Of a DNA stretch of 64,000 bases, positions 33,467 to 46,200 are shown piece after piece (the first letter of the stretch is position 1; the number at the start of each line of letters is the position of its first letter). The translations under genes were made by a program, and so were the position numbers. A model generated the notes under the pieces. That model searched no databases. It was given only the letters and a program-made list of their open reading frames with translations, and was not told the DNA's origin. Source of the stretch: Ulota crispa (taxonomy: Eukaryota; Streptophyta; Bryopsida; Orthotrichales; Orthotrichaceae); assembly GCA_963920765.1 (NCBI GenBank), contig OY987243.1, forward strand, positions 36,517,060-36,581,059. Direction: 5' to 3'.

Positions 33467-33596
33467 CACTACAAGGATTCCATGGTCAAATTTACAAAGA
33501 TTTGACAAAGATTGTGACCTAATCTATAGTATACTGTAGATTAGGTCACAATCTTTGTTAACTTTTTGTAGATTCAACTATGATTTCCTTGTAGTG
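33467..33596. mobile_element. CACTA-like MITE, 130 bp
   Basis: CACTACAAGGATTCC at the left and an inverted CACTACAAGGAAATC at the right, with a central TTGTGACCTAATCTA / TAGATTAGGTCACAA palindrome. It is flanked by AAA on both sides (33464-33466, 33597-33599). It shares centre and ends with the copy at 11361. The sequence on its right (to GCCCTTTAGGAGTTAA near 33653) looks like an old right end of the TTAA-bounded family, so the MITE may be inserted into that. Confidence 0.8.
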
Positions 33597-33851
33597 AAAT
33601 GCTTGCCCAAATATCCAAAAAGCCCAAAGTGGTCTTTCTAGCCCTTTAGGAGTTAAATATTTCTAATTATTCAATATTTAGAATAAAAATAGATTTATTC
33701 TGAATTTGAAACTTTGTAAGTATTTTGATTAAGTTTAAATATAGTTTGGTTTTTGAAAATGTTATTTTTTTCTTTATAATTTGGAAAGTTCCAAAATATT
33801 ATTAGTTTTCATCTAGAAGAATGGAGTTAAAGACTTTGTCTATTGTATATA

Positions 33852-34165
33852 AGGTAGCAACACCCATAACCGTCAAATTAAGGGTTTTGAACATGATGAT
33901 TATTAATAAACATCTAGCAAATTATAGAATCCTATTAGCAAAACAAAAATGATAAATTTGCACTTTTGAATGTATCATTTGGATATTGTGAGAATAAGTT
34001 GTGAAAATTTAAAGAGCCAACTACAATTGCACCTAATACCATCACTAAGGTTTATTGTTCATGTGCTATACATCCTTGTAATTACATCTATTCACTTTCA
34101 CAGATTCTCCAAAATTTTAGAGGTGATGGTTATGGGAATAGTGGCAGTTATGGGTGTTGCTACCT
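33852..34165. mobile_element. TA-flanked foldback element, 314 bp
   Basis: The left end AGGTAGCAACACCCATAAC is matched by an inverted AGGTAGCAACACCCATAAC at the right. TA lies on both sides (33850-33851, 34166-34167). TA duplications are typical of Tc1/mariner-type elements. The 106-codon frame 33970-34290 runs across the right end and has no recognisable content. Confidence 0.6.
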
Positions 34166-34167
34166 TA

Positions 34168-36386
34168 CATGTTCTTTGGTCAAGATACCAAAAATATGGC
34201 TTTTTTACAATCAAATACATATGTAATATTTTGCCCTCTATTTTGGCGTTCTTAAGTTGTATCTTCTTTTCTGGTTATAGAGCAGATTAAAGTCTCTAAA
34301 TTCAAACGTGAATTCAAAGTTTTCAATTCAATCTTTTAATGGTAAGCTTTTACATTCTTAGAAATCGAAATATGAAAAGGAAAAGTTCTTTCACTTTGCC
34401 CTCCTCCCCTCTTCAAGTCTTCGAATGGACAGCTTTTGGAGGGTTAAGCCCACCTAGAGCCTTCATCTCCTTTCTAGTTTTCTCCAGCTTGTGGCCTTCT
34501 ACGAGTAATAATATAAACCATTTTTCAACAATGTGTCCAGCAACTCTAGAGGAGGCTTTAGATGGCATGGTTTATTGCACATATGTTGATGTGGAGTTAG
34601 GGTGGAAAATTCTAATTGTCCATCCATTAGATAATATAAAAATATAGATATTTACCATCCAAAAGGTTAAATTTGGAGGTTTTGAATTCACAATTGGATT
34701 AAGAGATCTGCCTTTAGTCTAGAACCTCATAAGAAGTTACAAATGAATAACGTCAAAACAAGGGGAAATTATTTCTTTCACTCTTATTTATAATAAAAAG
34801 CTGTGCTTTGCCACCTAGATCCTCCATCAATATATGTGCAGTAAACCAAGCCCTCTTGAATGGCAAAGGTGTTAGAACATTTGCATCGTATAGGCAATTT
34901 ACAATATGTTTTACATTCCATCTTTGTAAGGTCCATTGTCAACACAAAATTTCAAATTTATTGGTTACTAAAGCAAAAAAGAATATTGCAAAATTCATAA
35001 ATATTTATGTAAAATACTAGTGGAATTTAGATTGAAAGTTGATCAAGCAAATTGTTTGATTTAAATTTTGAATAATGCTTCACCTTTTTTTATTTCAAAA
35101 CTTTCAAAATCTAATTTCATGTAAACAAGATGCAATGAATAAAGATGCAAAACTTGGAACCTTAGGGGAGAGGGATGACTCTCCAATTTTTAGTAAACTA
35201 TGTGAGATAAAAAATATGGTCAATTTTATTCATTGGAGATTAGTTTTATATCTTTTTTAGATTTACCATAGCATTGGAAAAATATGTCTTGCTTCATTAT
35301 ATGTAAAATAGGGTGGTTTATAATCCTCCATTTTAGAATATTGTAGAAAAAAAAGGTGGGAATTATAGGATTATCCTAAAAGAGATTAGTAGGATGAGTG
35401 TAGGGTTTAGAGTTCATGAGCAATATGGATGAAAAACAGTTTTTCTATCTAGATTTTGGGTTGTAATGGTTTAAAGTTTAGCAACAAGTTGTAAGGTAAT
35501 TGAAGAAGGGTCAGGCATGCTAGCAAAGGCTGGCATTGTTGTGGAATCTCAAGAGTAGCGTTTGTGCTAGCAAGCGCATTGGATTCTTTAATGTTGGCTT
35601 CTTTTCACGTTGTTATGCTAAGCTTACCATACATTGCTCTTGCTGGCACTTAGGATTCTCAGATTTGAGATTGCTTTCTTATCGTTTACGATTTTTCTCT
35701 CCTTGGATTATCTGAGTGCGCTGAAAGGGATCCTTTAAATGTGGAAGCAACCACATTTAGGTCTCTACAAAACTTTGACGTTGAATAAATTATTATGGAA
35801 CCACTATTTTCAAGAATTTTTCCCCAATATAAGTTTGTGTTGAAGTGTATTTTCAACATCAAATATCTCATTTTGAAAATGAAAGTTGATGACTTTTCTA
35901 CTCAAGAATTTTATGATGGTGTCCACAATGATCTTGATATTTGTAGTGATGGAAAATCTTGAAAATGAGCCTTAAATACACTAGAGCTTGGAGAAAAATC
36001 TACAGTACAAAACCATTTAAGAATAATATTGGAGTACATTTTATAGCCATATTTTGATTACAACTAGACATGTAATGAACCTAGACCTCGTAATTTTTTT
36101 GGTGAACAACTTTTTAGATTTGACATGTGAAATGAGGATTAGAATACTTGAAGTTAATCTTATATTCTTAAAACCCACATGTTCAAACATTATATTCTTT
36201 CAAACTATAAGTGGTATTGTTGTGTTTTCTTGTTTCATGTAATCTCTAACATGTTTAGTTTAAATTCGTACAATTACATTTGAAAATAACCTGATGAGTT
36301 TTATGAAAAGAATAGTTGATAGTTCAGTTCCATGAAAATTCCAAGAAGCTCACCTAAGCCTTGGGCATTTAGGGGCTAAGAATGGA
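34168..36386. other. AT-rich gap
   Basis: No gene supported. Short frames such as 34339-34647 contain no recognisable domain and no conserved splice structure is visible. Confidence 0.4.
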
Positions 36387-36632
36387 TTGAGAGCCCAACA
36401 TTTGAAATTGAGAGCTGAAGCCTTGAAATTGAGGGCTCAAGTCTTGAAGTGAGAGCTGGCAAAAGCCTTGAATTGAGAGCTCAAGTCCCAAATTGAGAGC
36501 TTAGGTCAAAAATCAAGAGCCCAAGTCCTGAAATGAGAGCTAAAGTCAGAAATCAAGAGCCCGAGTGTCGGATTGTGAGCTGAAGTCTTGAATTGAGGGC
36601 CCAAAGCCTGGATTCAGAGCTCAAGCCATGGG
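36387..36632. repeat. Degenerate tandem repeat, about 25-bp unit
   Basis: Around nine to ten loosely spaced units built on TTGAGAGCTCAAGTC, with unit-to-unit changes (GAGGGCTCAAG, GAGAGCTGAAG, GAGAGCCCAAG). Each core is itself nearly palindromic (GAGCTC). Confidence 0.7.
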
Positions 36633-37004
36633 ACGAGCTAGTAAGTAGCCAAAAGTGGGTACTGCTGACGTGGACCTCCACACTCGCATTGGCAACGGCT
36701 TGCCATTACTCCAATTGCCTATCCCACCACCCTCTCGCAGCTGCAACTTGTTGGCGACTGAGGTTTTGGTGTGGTTTTTGTTGCTGCGCCTAGAGAGGAG
36801 AGGATCAGAGGTGTGTTGCGATTGAAGTCTAAGTGATTGTACTCTTGCAATGGTTTGATTTTGAATGGGTTGTAGAGGCGAGTCATGGAGAGGAGCAAAG
36901 AGGAAGTCTGCAAATTGGAGAGGTTGAGGAATGAGGTGGAGTTTAGTTTTGCGCACTAGTCGACGGTGGCGGTTTGGATCACAACATCTGAGATCACCTG
37001 AGCA

Positions 37005-37147
37005 ACGAGGCAGCGCGAGGACGCAGCGCGGGGAGGCAGCGCGGAGAGGCAGAGTGGGGAGGTAGCGCGGAGAATTAGCGCGGGGAATTAGCGCGGGGAG
37101 ACAACGCGGGGAATTAGCACGGGGAGGCAACGCGGCGAGGCAGTGCG
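37005..37147. repeat. GC-rich minisatellite
   Basis: Repeats of a 13-17-bp unit (GGCAGCGCGGGGA and GAATTAGCGCGGG variants) in otherwise AT-rich DNA. The 176-codon antisense frame across it (37151-36621) is repeat-driven and not called. Confidence 0.75.
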
Positions 37148-39744
37148 GCAAGTGGTGTAGGAGGATAGGTGCAGGCGGACAACATCAGAAACAGGATTGC
37201 ATACAGCGTGGAATTTGCGTGGACCCCCATGCAAGCATACGTTGAAGTTCCACAACGATCAAGAGCAGGAGTGGCTAGAGCGCATCTCTTTGTACGTTGA
37301 GGTAAGTTCTCAAATCCTTGAATGTATCAAGAATGGTTAGATTGCATGCTAAACAAGAAATGTAATGAACTAACCATGACATTGAATCTAATATGGAGTC
37401 TTGACCAGACATTGGGTTTGTAGAGGCTGTGATGGAGGGAGAAGGGGCAATCTTGATTGTAGTAACATGAAATTGCGTAGGGATTTTGTAGCAAAAATTG
37501 CAATTTTGGATATTACCCAACTTGAGTTCTTTGTTGGAGTCATTTCTGCTAGGTCTTTGAGTTTTCCTTGATGCAAATTCAAATTCATACATAGCCCAAA
37601 ACATGTTGTCATTGTTTAGCTTTTGAAATTTGAAGGGGGGGGGCGGGAGTGGTAGAGGTTGAATGTACTTTCTAGATTGCATCCAATACTTTAGCAGTAG
37701 TGCGCGCTGTCTATCTGATTAGCAAGGCTTGTTGGTATCTTTTTGTAGAATGTTGCGCTTGCTTGATTTGTTATTTGGCTCATGTGGTGGTTATTGGCAG
37801 TTGGCAGAGGTTCCCAAGTTTGGAAGGTGAAGGTAGACGTTGACCAATTTCAAATTCAAATGCGACCAGACGCACTAACTATAGCCAGAGTTGAATAGGA
37901 GCATCCCCAAATTTACCCAAGTATAGATTTTGCACAAAGCTGTTAGTATGGTCAAATTACTGCAGAAGTCCTACATGAGTTGTTTGCTCCATTTGTTTCT
38001 AAGATCACCACTATTTTGAAATTGCTTAAGTCTTGTTATTTTCCTGTCAGTGCCCTTTATTTACGGGCAGGGAGGCTATTGCCGTGGAGGAAGTTTGCCC
38101 CATATACAGTGGCCTAAAGCACGGACCCCATATAGAGCCATAGATCATATTATACGGAGGGAAATACATAAATAAGTTGTTTTATAAACTGAAATTCTAA
38201 TATTGAATTGCACATTGCATAATTTGTGTAATATTAAATTTAGAGCAACAAACCAAGATTGTCAAATTTCCGTGGACATGAATGTGAAAGGAATGTGAGT
38301 GGAGGCTGGACTAAGTTGGAGCAACCGTGACAAACATATCTTAGTAGTAATAAGACATCGTGCTTTAGTCTGTACTCCTATCCAAATGCACCATCTCTGG
38401 ATGTGGCAATGCTGCACTATATTTATTCAAGCGTTATAACAATTCATTGTAGAATTGTTTTGTCTAAAATTTGCTAGCTCTGTGTAGCCCATTGTTGCTT
38501 GCAGAGGTGCTACGTTTGATTGAAATGGAATGGTGGACTGGATCCTAAACCGTCTTGCTAAATCCATGTCCATGTTCAAAAACAGACTAAGTATATAAAT
38601 TGTTTCAAATAGCCGTGTAGGAATTGAAGGAGCCGAATCATTAGTGAACTCCCGAGCTTGTAATTAACTGCTGGAAGGCGTTCACGTATTGCAAAGGCGG
38701 CGGGTGTGAAAAAGAAGCAGTCAAAAGTTTTGAGAGAGGACAGCAAGTTGCAACAACACCGAATTTCATAATACACGTCAATTGCAAATTTGGACAAAGC
38801 ATGGAGCAAATCAACTTTAAGGACGTTGGGCATTAAGATTGGAGACATTGGATTTAGTTCATTGCAGAACCTATGAACGGATCTCTACCTACTAGGTATT
38901 TTGCCAAACCAATAAATCGATAACACAATCTTGTACTATGTTGTGAGCCCTTTTTAGGCCGGCTCAACTGAGTGCTTTCTCTTTGAATTTAAATTTGTGA
39001 GTCAAGGCAGGTGTTATCAAAAATAAAATTATTTGAGTCAAGCACATTTTGTTTATACTCGACTCCAAATTGATATAAACAGATAGACGTACTAACATAG
39101 GACAAACATCATCCAAGGTATACAACGGTTTTTCTATGTAAATACCACCACTGTAGCTAAATTAGACTTTAGCAATCCATTGGCAAGAGTGGTTAACTAG
39201 AGCAAATTATTGACCAACTTTGTTTTAACAAACAATTTTGAAGAGTGATTGAGACGTTTGAGAATTATTAGAAAGGGTTGTTTGAATTAAAATTGAAAAG
39301 GCCTATTTTTGGCAAAATAACATTGACAAAACATATCTAGAATTGCTGGATGAATGTGAAATTACCCATGTTTTTGTAGAATTTTAGGACTCTCAACAAA
39401 GGTAAAAAATGAACACTAATTAAAGTTCAACAGAAAATTCCGGAATTGTCTTTGCTAATTTAAGAGGAGTACTAGACTCATCTTTCACTCACTTGTCAAG
39501 TTAACTATAGTTTCATTGTACAAAGAACATAAACTAGAGATAGTAGTTAATCCCATAGCTCGTCAATTGTATAGTTGCTTGTGCATTCTAGAGAGTACGT
39601 TGTGATTGTGATTGTCTCCTATGTTAGTAAGTTAAATATTTATAAGGTATCAGCGGTTAGTAACGGAGTTAAAATTAGGGAGTAAACAAAATTGCCTTAG
39701 CTATTTTAATATGTCGCTTGAAGTTAGCGTACACTTGATGTGAT
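37148..39744. other. Gene-free gap
   Basis: No gene supported on either strand. Composition is mixed, with a poly-G run near 37637 and AT-rich sequence elsewhere. Confidence 0.4.
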
Positions 39745-39967
39745 GGCCTTACAAAGTTGGTCAAGTATTGTCGACCAGTTATTCAATGGGCGGTGAGTTG
39801 GGCACCATCAATATTCTTAGAACAACATTGATTTAAGAATGAAGGTAGTCTTCAACGGGAAGGCCATGAGAAGCTGGTTAGGTATATATGACCAGTTATC
39901 CGATGAGCAATGAGTTGAGCACCGTCAATATTCTTTGGACAACATTGATTTAAGAAATAAGGCAGTG
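39745..39967. repeat. Two-copy tandem duplication, period 117 bp
   Basis: Units at about 39745-39861 and 39862-39967 share GACCAGTTAT, ATGAGTTG-type and CAATATTCTT...CAACATTGATTTAAGAA blocks with scattered differences. It lies just left of the copia block at 40081. Confidence 0.7.
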
Positions 39968-40080
39968 TCCGACTTACCAACATCATCACATTAGTGAAAA
40001 TTGATGGACAAATTCATATGTGTGTTAGACGTTAAGGGTTCCCATGACAATGTTGTTCCTTGAATTCAATGCTAAGACAA

Positions 40081-40363
40081 TATTGTAAACATAGGGAAGA
40101 TAGAAGAGCAAAGGCACACATGGTATACTCAAATGTATAAGATACAAATGGAAGAGATGAGAGGGTTCCCAAACCCTCTCATCTATATACTCTCCCAACC
40201 ACTCTCCCTTCACCAAACCATATGGGATAACCACTCTCATGGGCTGATCCTCTCTATGAGGTGCCTCCTACCACGTGCTCTCTCCCCAATACTAAGTACC
40301 CTACCTAGCATATTTCCTTTGGCCTAGAGCAAACTCCTAATGCTCTATTCTAACCTTTCAACA
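40081..40363 (-). repeat. LTR of copia family, - orientation (3' LTR)
   Basis: A 283-bp reversed LTR (TATTGTAAAC to TTTCAACA), adjoining the 3' end of a reversed pol gene. The five bases before it are GACAA. Confidence 0.95.
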
Positions 40364-42456
40364 CTCCCACTTTGCAATTGGCCAAAGTCCCCAATGCCCA
40401 TGGCTCTCGTCAAACGCTCATGCCTATCCCTTGCCAACGCCTTTGTCATCACATCCGCCAACATGTCCTTAGTTGGACAATACTCCAATGTGATGCTTCC
40501 CTTCTCCACTTTCTCTCTAACAAAATGGTGTTGCACCTCGATGTGTTTTGTCTTTGTATGGTGCACCGAGTTCTTGGCAAGAGCTATGGCACCTTGATTG
40601 TCACACATGATCATCGTACCCTCCACATCCTCACACTCCACATCCTCTAAGAGCTGCCTTAGCCACATGGCCTCCCTTGTGCAATGGCTTGCCGCCATGT
40701 ACTCTGCCTCCGTTGTAGATAAAGCCACCGTGCATTACTTCTTGCTGCTCCATGACACCATGCCTTCTCCAAGGCTAAATGTGTAACCCGTGGTGAACTT
40801 CCTGTCATTGGCTTCGCCAGCCCAATCTGCATCACAGTACCCCATCAAGCGTATGTGCCCTCCTCCCAATTTCAACTTCACATGGGAGGTGCCCTGGAGT
40901 ACCTCATGATCCTCTTCACTGCCATCCAATGACTCCATCCCGGCCTTGCCATGTGCTGACTCACCGTGCTAATGGCAAAGGCCAAATCAGCCCTTATAGC
41001 CACCATGGCATACATCAATGATCCAACCGCTGATTTGTATGGCACACTCACCATCCTCGAAGCATCCGCATCATACTCCTCCATGCTGAGCTTCACCAAC
41101 CTCACCTTGGTGTCCAATGGAGTGCCAATGGGTTCGCAATCCTCCATGCCAAACCGCTTCAACACGACCTCCACATACTTGGCTTGACTCATGGTGATGG
41201 TCCTCGCACTTCGATCTCTTGCAAACTCCACTCCAAGGCAATACTGCAACTCTCCCAAATTCGTCATCTTATATTTTGCCTCCAACTTGGCCTTTAATGC
41301 ACCCATGGTCTCCACGTTGATAGAGAGAATGATCAAGTCATCAACATACACAAGCACAAGCATCACATGGGCTCTCACTTGTGCAAAATACAAGCTATGG
41401 TCAGCCACACTTCTCTCAAAGCCAAAATCCAAAAGACTTGCATCAATCTTTTGGTACCATGCTCTCGATGCTTGCTTTAGTCCATACAAAGACTTTGTGA
41501 GCTTGCAAACTAGGTGCTCATGACCACGTTGCATAAACCACTTGGATTGCTCCATGTAGATGTCCTCCTTCAAGTCGCCGTTGAAGAAGGCCGTCTTGAC
41601 ATCCATTTGATGCATCTCCAAATCCAACGAAGCTCCAAGGGCCACAATGCACCGTATGGTGGTGAACTTGGCCACGAGAGCAAAAGTCTCGTTGAAGTCC
41701 ACTCCTTGAACTTGAGAGAATACCCTTGCCACCAACCTTGCCTTGTGACGCACGATTTCTCCTGTGGCATCTCTCTTGGTTTTGAACACCCACTTGCATC
41801 CATCCCACGGCCTTGCGAGATGGAGGAAGGGTGGTCAACTCCCACGTGCCGTTGGCATGAAGAGAGTGGTACTCCTCCTCCATGGCTGCCTCCCACTTGC
41901 TTGCATCCCGAGACTCCAAGGCCTCTCCAAGTGTGGTGGGGTCATGAACAACAGCCACATTAGCATGATCCGAGTTCAAAGATGGTTGAGGGAAGATGTG
42001 GTTCTTCCACCACTCTCCCAACGGCTTGCTTACCCTTGTGGACCGCCGCACGCCTCCCACATGTTGACTACTTCCCACTTCAGCTCTTGGAACAATGCCT
42101 TGTGTGATCTTCTTCTTTGTGACTTTCTTGGGCTTGGAGCCGTCATCATCTTGGCTTGCACTTGCATCCTCCACAAGAGCACCATCTCCATCCTCGAGGG
42201 GGTGGTGCTCATCGTCTCCATCATCATCATCATCATTCGAGGGCGTTGGAGGTGTGTCCACAAGAAGGTCGCCACTACTCCAATTTGGACCCAACTCCAA
42301 CTCTCTTTGCAACTCTCCATGCTCATAGAAGGTCACATCACAACATTGGATGATCTTTTTGGACTCTAATCAAATCAATCTATATGCTTTGGAGCCCTCA
42401 CAATATCCCAAAAACAAACACCTCACGGCCTTTGCAACAAGTTTGGTTCTTGATGC
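40345..42456 (-). pseudogene. Copia pol, 3' part, reversed and broken
   Basis: RNase H, RT and acidic spacer of a - strand copy. The signatures include VYVDDLIILS, YGLKQASRAWYQK and YCDADWAG. It has an indel near 40895 between RT and RNase H frames, a 4-base CATC insertion near 41803 that shifts the frame before WVFK, and a stop near 42369. It is cut off in the integrase C-terminal region at 42456, where the U5 end of another LTR begins; the integrase core, protease and gag are absent. Confidence 0.9.
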
Positions 42457-42739
42457 TATTGAAAACATAGAGAAGATAGAAGAGCAAAGGCACACATGGT
42501 ATACTCAAATGTATAAGATACAAATGGAAGAGATGAGAGGGTTCCCAAACCCTCTCATCTATATACTCTCCCAACCACTCTCCCTTCACCAAACCATATG
42601 GGATAATCACTCTCATGGGCTGATCCTCCCTATGAAGTGCCTCCTACCACGTGCTCTCTCTCCAATGCTAAGTACCCCACTCAGAATATTTCCTTTGGCC
42701 TAGAGCAAACTCCTAATGCTCTGTTCTAACCTTTCAACA
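42457..42739 (-). repeat. LTR of copia family joining two head-to-head half elements
   Basis: A complete 283-bp reversed LTR (TATTGAAAAC to TTTCAACA). Its U5 end abuts a reversed pol fragment and its U3 end abuts a forward leader of another copy. Neither partner is its natural neighbour and the two flanks show no shared 5-bp sequence. Confidence 0.9.
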
Positions 42740-43258
42740 AGTTGCACCACCAAAATGCTTGTTTGAAGCACAAAGAGGAGATTTGTGAGTTTGTACTTGC
42801 TTTAGTTGGTTTCTACCCTTGCTTGAGGTTGTTTGCTCAAGTGGATGCATAGTATTTGCTCAAAGGGGGCTGAAATTGCAAAGAGTGAGTATGAGGTTGA
42901 GGTTTGAGTGATAACCTCACATTTTGGGTAGATCTTGTGCTCCTTTGAGGGTTGGGTTGTATACTTCAGCCCCTTGTGTGTGGAGAGAGCTAGGGTTTGC
43001 TTGGGAGGTGGTTGAGTTGATTACTTCAGCCTCTTTATGTGCATAGAAAGCTAGAGATTTGCTTGAGAGATGGTTGAGTTGCATACTTCAGCCCCTTGTT
43101 TTAGAGCTAGCTAGCATTGAAAGTGGTTGAGTTGCTTACTTTATTCCTTTGAGTGTGGAGAGAGCTAGGGTTTGCTTGGGAGGTGGTTGAATTGCATACT
43201 TCAGCCCCTTGCTATTCTCTTGTGACATTGAGAGCGCTTTGAGTTGCATACTCTAGCC
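42740..43258 (+). other. Truncated forward leader of copia copy
   Basis: The 3' half of the family leader, starting at AGTTGCACCACC. The primer-binding site and 5' LTR are missing. It carries four to five units of the 60-bp minisatellite (about 42958-43215) just before the gag ATG. Confidence 0.85.
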
Positions 43259-46200
43259 ATGGCCACCTACAAAGGTGAGACACCCCGTGTTGTGGACAAG
43301 TTCAATGGAGACAACTTCTCCTTGTTCAAGTTCAAGATGGAGATGATCCTTGATGAAAAGGATCTTTGGGACATTGTTGAGGGCAATGAGACGGCTCCTT
43401 CAAGTGATAGTGACTCCAAGGTCATCTCGGCCTTCAAAAAGCGTGAGAGAACCGCGTTTCGCATCTTGTGCACTCACATGGTGGATGCACAAATTCAACA
43501 CGTCAAGTCTTGCAAGGGCGCTGCGGAAGCATGGAGGACTCTATGCGGCATCCACGAGACCAAGGGCTTGGCCAATGTGTTGTTTTTGAGGCGCAAGTTC
43601 TTCACCATCAAGATGCAAGAGATCGATGACTTCTTGCAACACATCAACAAGGTGAAGACTCTTGCTGACCAACTCGAAGCTTTTGATGTGCCCGTGACGG
43701 AAGGAGACATTGTCATGACCAATTTGGAGAGCTTGCCACCATCTTATGAGAACCTAATTGTGGCCATGGAGACCAAGGACATCAAGGAGCTCACCCTCAC
43801 CTAGGTGACGTCGCGGTTGATGCATGAGGTGACAAGGAAGAAAGAGCATCAGATTGTGGCCACGGAGAATGCGTCATTAGTTGCTCGTTACAAGAGTGGT
43901 GGAGATTCAACCAAAACTCAAGGTGAGCCCCTTCTATGTTTCCATTGTGGCAGAACCCGGTCATTTTGCTCGTAATTGCTACAAACGCAAGAGTAGCAAA
44001 GGTGAGATGGCCAACAAGGCCAGGGCGTATGAGAGTGGTGACGACTATGCATTCATGGCCTTCCATGATGGTTCATTGAGCTTGGGGGATGATTGGATCA
44101 TGAATTCGGGGGCTATCACCCACATGTCACCTCATATAGCTCATTTTGACACCTTTGAGCCCATTTCATCAAGGAAGGTGTTCATGGGTGATGATTCGGT
44201 GCTCCAAGCACTTGGAAGGGGTTCCATTTTGGTGGACACCCTTGTTGAGGGATGCACCAAGCGCATTCGGTTCAAGAATGTGTTGTAGGTGCCCAAGTTG
44301 CAAAACAACCTCCTTTCAGTGAGCAAAATAGTATAGGGAGGGTTGAATGTGCAATTTAGAGGCCCTGGATGCATTGTGAGGTCTCCCGATGGAGATACTC
44401 GAGCCATGGGCTCACATGAAGGCAGCTTGTATATTTTGCGATGCAAGGTTGTGCATGGAGGAGAGAGTGCTCAAGTTGCCTGTTTACCATGGATAGGCTG
44501 GTCATGTGGCATCGACGCATGGGGCACTTAAATGTGCAGAGCTTGAAGGCTCTTCCAAGATTGGTGAGTGGCCTTGACCTTCCCAAATCCCAAGGTGATG
44601 ACTTGCCCAGTGCTTGTAAAGGTTGCATTGAGGGCAAGCAACAACGGCACTCATTTTCAAAGGATGGTGCCACACGTGCCACCAAGGTATTAGGCATTGT
44701 GCATTCAGATGTGTATTGCCCCATGAAAACCACATCATTGGGTGGAGCAAGGTACTTTTTGACCTTCATTGACGACTTTTCAAAAAAGGTGTAGATGTAC
44801 TTTCTCAAGGCCAAAAGCGAGTGCTTTGAGCGATTCAACGTGTTTAAAGCCTTGGTGGAGAAGGAGGCGGAGTGCTCCATCAAGGTATTGCGGTCCGACA
44901 ACGGCAAAGAATACACTTTTAACCAATTCGAGGCCTACTTGAAAGCCCAAGGTATTGTGCACCAAACCTCAACTCCACATACACTGCAACAAAATGGAGT
45001 GACCGAGGGGGCCGACCGCACCATTGTAGAGATGGCTAGGAGCATGATCTATGGCCAAAAGCTTGGGTTGGAGTATTGGGCTGAGGCCGTGAGCAACGCG
45101 ATGTACATTCGCAATCAATGCCCTACTAGTGCGGTGCATGGCAAGACTCCTTAAGAGGCGTGGAGTGGCAGGAGGCCTTCGGTAGCACACATCAAGGTGT
45201 TTAGATGTGTTGCATATGCCAATATCCCCGATGCATCAAGAACCAAACTTGATGCAAAGGCCGTAAGGTGTTTGTTTTTGGGATATTGTGAGGGCTCCAA
45301 AGCTTATAGGTTGATTTGCTTAGAGTCCAAAATGATCATTTGTTGTTGTGATGTGACCTTCTGTGAGCATGGAGAATTGCAAAGAGAGTTGGAGTTGGGT
45401 CCAAGTGGGAGTAGTGGCGACCTTGTTGTGGACACATCTCCAACGCCCTCGAATGATGATGATGATGATGGACACAATGAGCACCACCCCCTCGAGGATG
45501 GAGATGGTGACATTGTGGAGGATGCAAGCGCAAGCCAAGGTGATGACGGCTCCAAGCCCAAGAAGGTCACAAGGAAGAAGAATGCACAAGGCATTGTTCC
45601 AACAGCTGAAGTGGGAGGCACCCAACATGTGGAAGGCGTGCGGCGATCTACAAGGGTAAGTAAGCCTTTGGGGAAGTGGTGGAAGAACCACATCTTTTCC
45701 CAACCATCTTCCAACTCGGATCATGCAAATGTGGCCCTTGTTGATGACCCCACCACACTTGAAGAGGCCTTGGAGTCTCGGGATGCAAGCAAGTGGGAGG
45801 CAGCCATGGAAGAGGAGTACCACTCTCTTCATGCCAACGGCACGTGGGAGTTGACCACCCTTCCTCCATCTTGCAAGGCCATGGGATGCAAGTAGGTGTT
45901 CAAAACCAAGAGAGATGCCACGGGAGAGATTGTGCGTCACAAGGCAAGGTTGGTGGCAAGGAGATTCTCTCAAGTGCAAAGAGTGGACTTCAACAAGACT
46001 TTTGCTCTGGTGGCCAAGTTCACCACCATACGGTGCATTGTGGCCCTTGGAGCTTTGTTGAATTTGGAGATGCATCAAATGGATGTGAAGACGGCCTTCC
46101 TCAACGGCGACTTGGAAGAGGACATTTACATGGAGCAACCCAAGGGGTTTGTGCAACGTGGTCATGAGCACCTTGTTTGCAAGCTCACAAAGTCTTTGTA

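Noticed and set aside
36621..37151. 176-codon - strand frame rich in Pro, Arg and Ala
   Set aside because: It is produced by the GC-rich minisatellite and shows no domain or splice support.
45320..46171. 283-codon antisense frame (also seen at 60539-61474)
   Set aside because: It is the mirror of the copia spacer and RT coding sequence; it recurs only because the sense sequence recurs.
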